DNA from: Chitinophagaceae bacterium UBA2375
Lineage (GTDB): Bacteria; Bacteroidota; Bacteroidia; Chitinophagales; Chitinophagaceae
Assembly (NCBI GenBank): GCA_002343985.1
Contig: DDTB01000029.1
Span: forward strand, 1-64,000
Direction: 5' to 3'
Length of the DNA: 64,000 bases
Below are positions 27,480 to 37,000 of this stretch, piece by piece. The translations under genes were made by a program, and so were the position numbers. A model generated the notes under the pieces. The model saw only the letters and a program-made list of their open reading frames with translations, was not told where the DNA came from and searched no databases. Each line of letters begins with the position of its first letter. Positions within the stretch are counted from its first letter, which is position 1.

Positions 27480-27977
27480 ATGTCGCCTGCAGAACAATTT
27501 ATCGACCTGATTCATCATCCGCTTAAATACCGGTTATTCCTGTTAAAAAAACTGCCCAGCGCCTATTTTTCAGGGGTCAGGGTCAGATATGCAGACCTGC
27601 AAAAAGCGGTGGTAACAGTTCCTTATAAATGGTTTTCGACAAACCCCTTCCGAAGCACCTATTTTGCCTGTCTCAGCATGGCTGCCGAAATGAGTACGGG
27701 CATCCTGGCTATGGCCCATACCTATAAAACAAAACCATCTGTTAGCATGCTCGTGGTAAACCTGGAAGCGGGCTTTATGAAGAAAGCGACAGGAAAAACA
27801 ACTTTTACCTGCGAAGACGGTGTTCTCTTTGAACAGGCGGTACGGGAGGCATGCGCTTCCGGCAAATCTGTTACCATAAGTGCTCGCACCGTTGGGCGCA
27901 ATGAAGCAGGGGAAGTTGTGGCGGAATTCAATATTACATGGTCCTTTAAACAAAAAGCCATACCGCCCGGCATGTAA
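27480..27977 (+). CDS. DUF4442 protein, hot-dog thioesterase-like
   Basis: The 165-residue product matches the DUF4442 family, whose members have a hot-dog fold like acyl-CoA thioesterases (also the C-terminal part of YiiD). The pattern WFSTNPFRSTYFACLSMAAE and the closing strand GEVVAEFNITWSFKQK are visible. No catalytic assignment or substrate can be made. I chose the ATG at 27480; the upstream TTG at 27465 would add five residues only. It starts 34 bases after pbpC, which may be read-through organisation or coincidence. Confidence 0.75.
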   Translation: MSPAEQFIDLIHHPLKYRLFLLKKLPSAYFSGVRVRYADLQKAVVTVPYKWFSTNPFRSTYFACLSMAAEMSTGILAMAHTYKTKPSVSMLVVNLEAGFMKKATGKTTFTCEDGVLFEQAVREACASGKSVTISARTVGRNEAGEVVAEFNITWSFKQKAIPPGM

Positions 27978-28097
27978 TCCCCTGCCATAACACGCATATT
28001 TAGTATTTTGCAACGCTAATAAAAGAGCTAAATCAGGCCGGGCAAAAGATGATGGGATTTTGTGCAGACAGTAAGCTTCCGGCCAACCACCAAACAT

Positions 28098-30434
28098 ATG
28101 GCAAAAGAACTTCGTAAACAGGAAGCGCTGGAATATCACGCCAAGGGAAGGCCCGGGAAAATTGAAGTGGTACCCACCAAGGAGGCAAAAACGCAGCGCG
28201 ACCTTTCACTCGCTTATTCACCGGGAGTAGCAGAACCCTGCAAAGAAATCGCGGCTAACCCGGATGATATCTACAAGTACACATCTAAAGGCAACCTTGT
28301 AGCCGTGATCAGCAATGGTACGGCGGTATTGGGATTGGGCAATATAGGCCCGCATGCCAGCAAACCCGTCATGGAAGGAAAAGGGGTTCTCTTTAAGATA
28401 TTCGCGGATATTGATGTGTTTGACATTGAAATTGACGAAACGGACCCCGATAAATTTGTGGAAATTGTAAAATCGCTCGAGCCCACATTCGGCGGCATCA
28501 ACCTCGAAGACATCAAAGCGCCGGAATGTTTTTACATCGAACGCAAGCTGAAAGAAAAGTGCAACATTCCGGTCATGCACGACGACCAGCACGGCACAGC
28601 CATCATTTCTTCAGCCGCCCTTCTGAATGCACTAGAGTTACAAAGAAAAAAAATTGATAAAGTCCGTTTTGTCGTGAACGGCGCGGGAGCGGCAGCTATG
28701 GCCTGCATCAAACTCTATGAGAGGCTGGGCGCTAGGCCTTCCAATTTTATGGTCTTCGATAAAGACGGCATCCTGTTCCAGGGCAGGCCCGATATCGATG
28801 AACTCAAACATAGGTTTTGCGTAGATGCAAAACTTAAAGATTATACGCTTGCCAAAGCCATGAAAGACGCTGATGTCTTTATAGGGCTCAGCGTAGGCAA
28901 TGTGGTCACACCCGACATGATCAAGACCATGGCCCGAAACCCGATTGTTTTCGCGCTGGCCAACCCGGATCCTGAAATCACATACCCGGAAGCAACGGCA
29001 GTGCGCAAAGACCTGATCATGGCTACGGGAAGGAGCGATTATCCAAACCAGGTTAATAACGTTTTGGGGTTCCCTTATATATTCAGGGGCGCCCTTGACG
29101 TCAGGGCCAAACATATCAATGAAGAGATGAAACTGGCCGCCGTACACGCTTTGGCCGAATTGGCCAAATCGCCCGTACCCGATATCGTTAACCTCGCATA
29201 CAACGAAAAAACCATCACTTTCGGGCCCACTTACATCATCCCGAAACCCATCGACCCAAGGTTACTCGCAACCGTTGCGCCGGCTGTTGCAAAAGCGGCT
29301 ATCGAAAGCCAGGTGGCACGTACCAGCATCAAGGATTGGGACGCGTATACCATTGAACTGAACCGCAGGCTTGGCCTCGATAACCAGTTGAGCCGCGTCA
29401 TTGGCAATAAAGCCCGTAAAGATCCGAAACGCATCCTTTTCGCCGACGCGGAAAATGTGAAGATCCTGAAGACAGCCCAATTGGTGTACGACGAAAAAGT
29501 CGGGTACCCCATACTGTTAGGTGATGAAGCGAAAATCAGGAAGATAGCCGACATGAATGGCATTGACCTCGATGATATGCCCATTATTAACCCGAAAGCG
29601 GACGATATGGAAGAAGTGCGCCGCCAATTCGGTGACCGTTATTTCGAAAAAAGGCAACGCCGCGGCGTAAATAAATACGAAGCGTACAAAGTGATGAAAG
29701 ACCGGATCCACTTTGGCTGTATGATGCTCGAAACCGGTGAAGTGGATTGTATGATCAGCGGGCTAAGCCGCAACTATCCCGAAACCATTAAGCCTGCCAT
29801 CGAAATCATTGGCACGGAACCGGGAGTGAAAAAGATCGCTGGCATGTACCTCCTGTTCACCAGGCGCGGGCCCTTGTTCCTCGCGGATACCACCGTCAAC
29901 TTCAATCCAACCTCGGAAGAACTGGCAGACATCACTTTAATGGTAGCCAAAGAAGTGCGCCATTTCAACATCACACCAAGGGTTGCCATGTTAAGCTATT
30001 CCAACTTCGGCAGCAGCGATTCGCCGGAAGCAAAATTGGTAAGGCAGGCCCGAGAGATCGTGAAGCAAAAAGATAATAGCCTGATCTGCGATGGCGAAAT
30101 CCAGGGCATATTGGCCTTTAACAAAGAGATCCTGAAAGATAATTACCCATTCACGGAATTACTCAATGGTGAAGTGAACACATTGATATTCCCCAACCTC
30201 GCCGCAGGCAATATCGCGTATAACCTGCTCCAGGAAGTGGGCGGCGCCGATAGCATCGGGCCCATCCTGCTTGGACTGAACAAGCCGGTGCATGTATTGC
30301 AGTTGGGCAGTTCCGTCCGCTCCATTTTTAACATGTGCGTGATCGCCGTGGTTGACGCGCAAAGCAAAACAAAATCCAACACACCCGAAGAGGTCAAAAA
30401 AAGCCGCTGGTGGAAACGAAATACTAAATCATGA
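28098..30434 (+). CDS. maeB: NADP-dependent malic enzyme, MaeB type
   Basis: The enzyme oxidatively decarboxylates malate to pyruvate, feeding NADPH and pyruvate pools. The 778-residue product (ATG at 28098; a GTG at 28062 would add 12 residues of poor quality) has the malic N-terminal domain (LAYSPGVAEPC, VLGLGNIGPHASKPVMEGK), a metal-binding EDIKAPECFYIE, and an NAD(P) domain (VVNGAGAAAMAC). The C-terminal 330 residues are the phosphotransacetylase-like domain, which in this class is regulatory and acetyl-CoA sensitive. It overlaps the next gene by 4 bases (ATGA), so it is translationally coupled to the MlaE gene. Confidence 0.95.
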   Translation: MAKELRKQEALEYHAKGRPGKIEVVPTKEAKTQRDLSLAYSPGVAEPCKEIAANPDDIYKYTSKGNLVAVISNGTAVLGLGNIGPHASKPVMEGKGVLFKIFADIDVFDIEIDETDPDKFVEIVKSLEPTFGGINLEDIKAPECFYIERKLKEKCNIPVMHDDQHGTAIISSAALLNALELQRKKIDKVRFVVNGAGAAAMACIKLYERLGARPSNFMVFDKDGILFQGRPDIDELKHRFCVDAKLKDYTLAKAMKDADVFIGLSVGNVVTPDMIKTMARNPIVFALANPDPEITYPEATAVRKDLIMATGRSDYPNQVNNVLGFPYIFRGALDVRAKHINEEMKLAAVHALAELAKSPVPDIVNLAYNEKTITFGPTYIIPKPIDPRLLATVAPAVAKAAIESQVARTSIKDWDAYTIELNRRLGLDNQLSRVIGNKARKDPKRILFADAENVKILKTAQLVYDEKVGYPILLGDEAKIRKIADMNGIDLDDMPIINPKADDMEEVRRQFGDRYFEKRQRRGVNKYEAYKVMKDRIHFGCMMLETGEVDCMISGLSRNYPETIKPAIEIIGTEPGVKKIAGMYLLFTRRGPLFLADTTVNFNPTSEELADITLMVAKEVRHFNITPRVAMLSYSNFGSSDSPEAKLVRQAREIVKQKDNSLICDGEIQGILAFNKEILKDNYPFTELLNGEVNTLIFPNLAAGNIAYNLLQEVGGADSIGPILLGLNKPVHVLQLGSSVRSIFNMCVIAVVDAQSKTKSNTPEEVKKSRWWKRNTKS

Positions 30435-31168
30435 ATTTTTTCACGCATTTCGGAAAATACCTGCTGATGCTCAAAGGAATGTTCAGCAAGCCTGAAAACG
30501 GCAAGCTGTACTGGAAAGAATTCATGCATCAATGTAATGAAATCGGCATCGGTTCACTGGGTATCGCATCCATCATTTCCGTGTTCATAGGTGCGGTAAG
30601 CGCCATTCAAACGGCCTATCAACTGGTCAGCCCGCTGATCCCCAAAAGCACCATCGCGCAGATCGTTCGCGATACGGTGATCCTTGAATTCGCACCCACA
30701 CTGGTTTGTATTGTGCTTGCCGGTGTTGTGGGCAGTAAGATCGCAAGTGAACTCGGAAATATGAGGGTGAGCGAACAGATCGATGCGCTTGAAATCATGG
30801 GCATCAATACCAAATCATACCTGGTTATGCCAAAAATAGCCGCGGCCATCATCACCATCCCGCTGCTGGTAGTGCTTGCAATGGTATTAGGTATATGGGG
30901 CGGCCGCATGGCCGGCTCAATGGCGGGCATCATCCCGAAAGAAACCTATGACGCGGGACTACTCGAAAACTTTGTACCCTTCAATGTCAGCTTCGCCCTT
31001 GTAAAAGCCTACACATTCGCGTTTATCATCAGTTCGATACCCGCCTATTATGGTTATTACGTGAAGGGGGGATCCCTTGAAATAGGCAGGAGCAGCACCA
31101 CTTCGGTGGTGGTGAGCTGCATTACCGTGCTGCTGGCAGATTATATCCTGGCCGCCCTCTTATTATAA
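30431..31168 (+). CDS. mlaE: MlaE-type ABC transporter permease
   Basis: The 245-residue inner-membrane protein is a permease of the MlaE family, the membrane part of MCE-type lipid transporters that move phospholipids between the inner and outer membranes. It has the family core SKIASELGNMRVSEQIDALEIMGI between helices, and about five membrane segments. It overlaps maeB by ATGA and is followed 30 bases later by the ATPase gene. The MCE substrate-binding subunit (MlaD) that normally follows is not here. Confidence 0.9.
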   Translation: MNFFTHFGKYLLMLKGMFSKPENGKLYWKEFMHQCNEIGIGSLGIASIISVFIGAVSAIQTAYQLVSPLIPKSTIAQIVRDTVILEFAPTLVCIVLAGVVGSKIASELGNMRVSEQIDALEIMGINTKSYLVMPKIAAAIITIPLLVVLAMVLGIWGGRMAGSMAGIIPKETYDAGLLENFVPFNVSFALVKAYTFAFIISSIPAYYGYYVKGGSLEIGRSSTTSVVVSCITVLLADYILAALLL

Positions 31169-31198
31169 CCAATACATACCGGTAAAGCATACACGAAG

Positions 31199-31996
31199 AT
31201 GATTGAAATCAAAAATATCAGGAAGGTCTTTGGCGAAAAAGTGGTACTTGATGGCGTGAGCCATATCATGGAAACCGGGAAAGCCAACCTCATCATTGGC
31301 ACCAGCGGCAGCGGCAAGACGGTACTGCAAAAATGCCTGGTAGGCTTATTTGAGCCTGATGCCGGCGAGATCCTCTACGATGGCGTGAGCTTTACTACCA
31401 TGAACCAGGAGGAACGAAAACTACTGAGGCAACAAATTGGCATGCTGTTCCAGGGTTCCGCCTTGTTCGACAGCATGACGGTGGAAGAAAACGTGCAATT
31501 CCCGCTAGACATGTTTACCAAAGACACACATGCCGTCAAACATAAACGCGTAAACGAAGTGTTGGAAAGGGTGAACCTGGTGGGAAGCAATAAGAAATAC
31601 CCTTCCGAAATCAGCGGTGGTATGAAAAAAAGGGTGGGCATCGCGAGGGCCATCGTACTCAATCCCAAATATCTTTTCTGCGATGAGCCCAACTCCGGGC
31701 TTGACCCGCAAACCTCCATGCTGATCGACAAACTGATTTACGAGATCACCCGGGAGTTCAACATGACCACGGTGATCAACACCCACGATATGAACAGCGT
31801 GATGGAAATAGGCGACAATATCATATACCTGAAAGACGGGAAAAAAGAGTGGACAGGCAACAGCAAAGACATCATTTTCTCGGATAACCAAAACCTGAAC
31901 CAGTTCATTTTTGCCTCCGAATTCCTGCAGGACGCCAAACAAATGCGCATGATGGAAGCCAACGGCGGAAAATTCCCGGGCCAGGGAAACCAGTGA
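31199..31996 (+). CDS. mlaF: MlaF-type ABC transporter ATP-binding protein
   Basis: The 265-residue ATPase has Walker A (GTSGSGKT), the Q-loop in GMLFQGSALFDSMTVEENVQ, the signature SGGMKKRVGIARA and Walker B (YLFCDEPNSGLDP), with the switch histidine in INTHDMNS. The SGGMKKR signature and the ALFDSMTV segment are typical of MlaF. It powers the MlaE permease upstream. About 30 residues of C-terminal tail follow the ATPase fold. The next gene, sucD, has its own promoter. Confidence 0.92.
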   Translation: MIEIKNIRKVFGEKVVLDGVSHIMETGKANLIIGTSGSGKTVLQKCLVGLFEPDAGEILYDGVSFTTMNQEERKLLRQQIGMLFQGSALFDSMTVEENVQFPLDMFTKDTHAVKHKRVNEVLERVNLVGSNKKYPSEISGGMKKRVGIARAIVLNPKYLFCDEPNSGLDPQTSMLIDKLIYEITREFNMTTVINTHDMNSVMEIGDNIIYLKDGKKEWTGNSKDIIFSDNQNLNQFIFASEFLQDAKQMRMMEANGGKFPGQGNQ

Positions 31997-32038
31997 TGAG
32001 CCGGGTTTAATCCATCCAAGCCGGTTAACCTGCAAAGA

Positions 32039-32072
32039 ATTGGCCACAAATAACCCTTCTCCCCTATCTTTG
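32039..32072 (+). promoter_or_regulatory. Promoter of sucD
   Basis: ATTG (32039-32042), 22 bases, then TATCTTTG (32065-32072), a perfect -7 match. The start codon is 33 bases downstream. Confidence 0.65.
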
Positions 32073-32105
32073 CGCAAATTTTATCAATCACATATTTAAC
32101 AGGCC

Positions 32106-32981
32106 ATGTCAGTATTAGTCAATAAAAACTCAAAAATTATTGTACAGGGATTCACCGGTACGGAAGGAACCTTTCATGCCACCCAGATGATTGAATATGG
32201 AACACAGGTTGTAGGCGGTGTGACACCCGGAAAAGGCGGCACCACCCACCTCGACAAACCAGTTTTTAATACCGTGGCCGATGCCGTAAAAACAACCGGC
32301 GCCGATTTCAGCATCATTTTTGTACCTCCGGCTTTTGCCGCTGACGCCATTATGGAAGCCGCTGAAGCAGGCATCCAACTGGTAGTTTGCATCACCGAAG
32401 GCATCCCGGTTCAGGACATGGTAAAAGTGAAGAATTACCTGCAGGGCCGCAACACCCGCCTGATCGGGCCCAATTGCCCAGGCGTCATCACGGCTGATGA
32501 ATGTAAAGTGGGTATTATGCCCGGCTTTATTTTCAAAAAAGGTAATATTGGTATCGTATCAAAATCAGGAACACTCACATACGAAGCTGCCGACCAGGTT
32601 GCCAAAGCCGGCCTTGGCATTACAACAGCCATTGGCATTGGTGGCGACCCGATTATCGGAACCACAACAAAAGAAGCGGTGGAACTGCTGATGAACGACC
32701 CAGCCACGGAAGGTATAGTTATGATTGGAGAAATTGGCGGTGGCATGGAAGCCGAAGCCGCTCATTATATTAAAGCGTCCGGAAATAAAAAGCCGGTCAT
32801 TGGGTTCATCGCCGGACAAACCGCGCCTCCGGGACGCCGTATGGGCCACGCCGGCGCCATTGTGGGCGGTGCGGATGATACAGCCGCCGCTAAAATGAAG
32901 ATTATGGCCGAATGTGGCATCCATGTGGTGGCTAGCCCGGCAGATATTGGCAAAACCGTTGCCGAAGCGCTGAAAAAATAA
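32106..32981 (+). CDS. sucD: Succinyl-CoA ligase alpha subunit
   Basis: The alpha subunit of the TCA-cycle enzyme that converts succinyl-CoA and ADP or GDP to succinate and a nucleoside triphosphate. The 291-residue product has the CoA-binding N-terminal fold (IIVQGFTGTEGTFHA) and the phosphohistidine loop GHAGAIV with His248. GPNCPGVI and GGGMEAEA are typical. The beta subunit gene sucC, often adjacent, is absent, so the subunits must be balanced from two loci. It has its own promoter and terminator, making it a single-gene unit. Confidence 0.97.
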   Translation: MSVLVNKNSKIIVQGFTGTEGTFHATQMIEYGTQVVGGVTPGKGGTTHLDKPVFNTVADAVKTTGADFSIIFVPPAFAADAIMEAAEAGIQLVVCITEGIPVQDMVKVKNYLQGRNTRLIGPNCPGVITADECKVGIMPGFIFKKGNIGIVSKSGTLTYEAADQVAKAGLGITTAIGIGGDPIIGTTTKEAVELLMNDPATEGIVMIGEIGGGMEAEAAHYIKASGNKKPVIGFIAGQTAPPGRRMGHAGAIVGGADDTAAAKMKIMAECGIHVVASPADIGKTVAEALKK

Positions 32982-33000
32982 CCACGTATAAATAGATGGA

Positions 33001-33029
33001 AAAGGCATGACGGTTCATGCCTTTTTTTT
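33001..33029 (+). terminator. Terminator of sucD
   Basis: A perfect 10-bp stem, AAAGGCATGA (33001-33010) with TCATGCCTTT (33015-33024), a 4-base loop and eight T residues. It starts 19 bases after the sucD stop. Confidence 0.94.
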
Positions 33030-33098
33030 ATGCACAAAAATGGGCGGAATATAAATCCCGCCCGGTTGAAAGTATAGCCCCAAAAATAAACAACTTAA

Positions 33099-33821
33099 TT
33101 ATTGATTGGCCTGGATATACCTCGACAACTCCTCTTTGCTGCTGCTGTATGTAAGGGAATTGTTGATGATGAAATAATTATTCTTGTCTACACAACGGTT
33201 AAACCCATATTTGGCGATATCCAGTTTGCTGTTTTCATAAGTAAACAGATCCACGATATCCTTGATCTGGGCCGCGGTAAAATAGTTCGCGTCCATGGTT
33301 TGTTTGGCAAGCGCCAGGCGCGTATTGTCAAACGATTCGCGGCGGATGGTTTGCTTGAAAGCGTCAAAATTAACGGCGTCCATTACAATCTGCGTCTGTC
33401 CGCCAAATGGCTGGTCCCAATATTGATCATCCCAATCTGAATAATATTCGCCCCTGCCAATTTCACGCTCGTCGGTAAACACCCTGCCGAAACGGTTGAT
33501 GATGATATCCAGGTGGGTGCGTGAACGAACCAGCACCCGTGTGTTATATACGAGTTGCATGGTATTCTGTGACGAATTGCCCCAGCCCCTGCGCGCCCTG
33601 GTACGGTATACCTTTAAAGTATGGTAGCCGGGGCGGACATTTGATAAGTAAACCGTTCTGTCCTGGCTTCTCCAATCCGAAACCGTGCGTCCGTCAAACA
33701 CCACACTGAGTTCATCATTGGATATGGTGCTGATGCTGATGCGGCTGTTGTTGCCGCCAAACTGGGCCTGTGCGAGGCTGCTGATAAAAATGGCAGTGAT
33801 AAGTGTAAAAATTGTTTTCAT
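33099..33821 (-). CDS. Secreted DUF4476 protein
   Basis: The 240-residue protein has a signal peptide (cleavage near SSLAQAQ). Residues about 28-110 look like a PEGA-type beta domain (LSVVFDGRTV, YLSNVRPGYHTLKVY). The C-terminal part (about 148-237) is DUF4476: a helical repeat with FDNTRLALAKQ, the ITDLF-like IVDLFTYENSKLDIAKYGF and a final ELSRYI. Related domains occur in the two proteins at 53.5-55.8 kb. The family is common in Bacteroidota and has no known function. The gene is convergent with sucD and divergent from the second macroglobulin gene. Confidence 0.85.
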   Translation of the reverse strand: MKTIFTLITAIFISSLAQAQFGGNNSRISISTISNDELSVVFDGRTVSDWRSQDRTVYLSNVRPGYHTLKVYRTRARRGWGNSSQNTMQLVYNTRVLVRSRTHLDIIINRFGRVFTDEREIGRGEYYSDWDDQYWDQPFGGQTQIVMDAVNFDAFKQTIRRESFDNTRLALAKQTMDANYFTAAQIKDIVDLFTYENSKLDIAKYGFNRCVDKNNYFIINNSLTYSSSKEELSRYIQANQ

Positions 33822-34008
33822 GTTAATTCATTTTCGGGTGAAAAATACTGCTTCTTTCCTGAATATGACCAGAAGGTTTTGGCAAGGTTAAAACATGATC
33901 TGATAATTAAAAGTTAAAGCGTTTTAATTAAAAGCTTTATGTAATCTAAGAGGAACCGCATCTTCTATCTTGCGCCTTATTCTTAACTTGTAACAAATAG
34001 CATGTACC

Positions 34009-37000
34009 ATGAAGCGATATATATTCCTGCTTCCCTTAGCCCTCATAATCTGTTTCCAATCATCAATAAATGCCCAACCCGGAGATATGTTCAACGCAAG
34101 CTGGAAAAAAATTACATCCCTGGAAGAGAAAGGCTTGACAGCCTCCGCGCAAAAAGAGGTGGAAACGGTCATGGCAATGGCAGCCAAAAACCAGGATGCG
34201 CCCCAGGAAATCAAAGCCATTATTTACCTCATGAAATACAGGAATATGGTTGAAGAGGATGCGATGGTAAAAAATATCCGTTGGGTCGACAGCTTACTAA
34301 CAGGAAAAAAAGCGCCTGTAAAAAATGTCCTGCAAAGCATTCTGGCCGATATGTACAATCAATATTTCCAGATGAACAGGTACAGGCTGATGAACCGGGG
34401 CAGGGCCCAGGTAGAAGACAGCCTTGATATACAAACCTGGTCGGCCAATGCATTGATCGAAAAAGCGGCAATATTGTTTCAATCGTCACTTGAAAACAGT
34501 AAAAACCTGCAACAAATCAGCATCAGGGATTGGGAGCCCATATTAATAACCGGGCAAAACAGCCGGAACTTACGGCCAAGCCTGTACGATTTCCTGGCAT
34601 TCCGGGCTTTTGATTTTTTCCAGGATGAAGTCAGCGGCATCAGCAGGCCCGCTGAAAAAGTATTGATACGTGAAGACGGGGCTTTCGCGGCCGCACCAGC
34701 ATTTGCACAAATCACGTTCCCGCAAAACCGTCCCGACGCATTCCATCAACAGGCACTGATGATCATTCAGGAACTCATCCGTTTCCATCTGAACGACAAA
34801 GAACCGGATGCCTTGCTGGATGCAGACCTCAGCCGGCTTGATTTTGTACGACGCGTGGCAGTGATTACCGACAAGGAAAAAAAATATGAACAAGCGCTGC
34901 TCGATATTGAACAACGGTATCAACGCCATCCATCTGCAGCCAGGGCCAGGTCGCTCCGTGCGGGTATTTATATCGAAAGGGGCAGAAAATACCACCCTTA
35001 CAATAACCCTGCTCCCCAGTTTGAACTTAGAAAAGCTTTGGAATTATGTGATGAAACCATCCGTTTGTACCCGGGTACGGAGGGTGCAAAAGCATGCCAA
35101 AATCTGAAAGCCGATATCCTGAACCCCGGCTTGAATCTTAGTACAGAACAGGTTAACATACCGGAACAGCCATTCAGGACATACCTGAAATACCAAAACA
35201 TCACTAAACTGTATGTCAGGGTGATACCGGTTAGTAAAGCTGAATGGCAGAAACTGGAAGAAAAAAATTATGAACTGCGATGGAGCGAAATGAGCAGGCT
35301 TAGGCCAACCAGGGAATGGCAGATAGATTTACCGAATCTAAGCGATTACCAGGAACACGCTATAGAATTCAAGAACGATGCACTGCCCGCCGGTATGTAC
35401 ATTCAACTGGTGAGCAGGAACCCGGATTTTTCCCCGGGCAACAATGTAATGGCCAGTCAACTGATACAAGTGAGTTCCATCGCATACATCAATGATCAAA
35501 AAAACCTGCATTATATCATACACAGGGAAACCGGAAAACCACTTGGCGGTGCGATACTGAGTGTTTGGAACCAGGAATACAATTACCAGACACGAAGCAG
35601 GGAAGAAAAATTGTACGGAAGGTTTACCGCGGATGATGATGGCAAAGTGATGATCAGCGGCCTGCCCAAAAACCGGGCTTATTCCATTGATATAAAGTGG
35701 AAAAAAGAAGAACTATTTGGCATGAACCAGGAATATGCTACTTATTACAATAGTTACGAACCTTCCGGTAAAAGCAGCCGTACTTTCTTTTTTACAGACC
35801 GGTCTATTTACAGACCCGGACAGACAGTGTATGTAAAAGGTATTGTTATAGATACAGACCGGCAAGACAGAAGTTTACGTAAAAACCATCAAACAAGCAT
35901 CCAGCTATTGGACGCGAATGGACAGAAAGCAGGCCAGTTGCAGGTTACAACCAATGCATTCGGCTCTTTTCAAGGGTCATTTGTACTGCCCGAAAACCAA
36001 CTCACAGGCCAGTTTAGCATATTAGACAGCAGCAATCAATCGAGCGTTTCAATCCAGGTAGAAGAATATAAGCGCCCCGCTTTTTTTGTATCAATAGATA
36101 AGCCGGCAGCTGCCTATCGCATGAATGACAGCATTACTTTAAAAGGAAAAGCTATGGCTTATGCGGGCAACAGCATTTCAAACGCGCAGGTAACGTATAG
36201 GGTTATACGAAAATCGGTTATGCCCTTATGGAGGCCTTACGATTCTTTTGCCGGCGCATGGAAAGGCATGCCCTGGCATACGGAAGAGGCGGAAGTGGCC
36301 AATGGACAATCCGTAACTGACGCGACTGGGAACTTTGACATCTTATTTAAGGCAATACCGGATGAATCAATTCCTCAAAGCGCCGAACCTGTTTTCCATT
36401 ACGAAGTTATCGCTGATGTAACCGACATGAATGGCGAAACCCGAAGCAATCAAATCATGATACCCGTGTCATGGCACATGTTTGCCATCCGGATTGACAT
36501 ACCGGAACAGGCCCATCCCGACAGTATCCCAAGAACAAGGATATTCACCCGAAACCTGCAGGATACGCATATTCCTGCAAAGCTGACATTAGGCATATAC
36601 GCGCTGGAAAGCCCCGGAAGGTTTGTCCGCACCAGGTATTGGGATGCGCCAGACCAATTCATCATGGGCAAGGAGGATTTCATCAGGCATTTCCCGCACG
36701 ACCCTTATCAGCAGGAAGACAATCCCGTTCAATGGAAACAGGGGGAAAAAATATTTGAATTGACCGATAGCAGCAAAGTTGACGGGCAGTTCAATATCCC
36801 CGCCCGCAGTTGGAAAGACGGATGGTATGTACTCAAAGCGGTTTCTACAGACAACAATGGCATGAAGCTGTCTTCTGAAAAAATCATCCGCGTACGCGGG
36901 GGCAAAACATTATTGGCCACTGATGCGCATGAATCTTTGCTGCAGAACCAGGAAGCATTGCCCGGCGAATATGCACAACATTCGATCCAAACTTCCTTTG

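Noticed and set aside
27570..28139. 189-codon minus-strand frame opposite the DUF4442 gene
   Set aside because: It has no recognisable motifs, and the plus-strand frame has a clear family match.
29080..30434. C-terminal part of malic enzyme as a separate or active phosphotransacetylase
   Set aside because: It is in one continuous frame with the malic enzyme domains, the normal MaeB layout in which this domain is regulatory.
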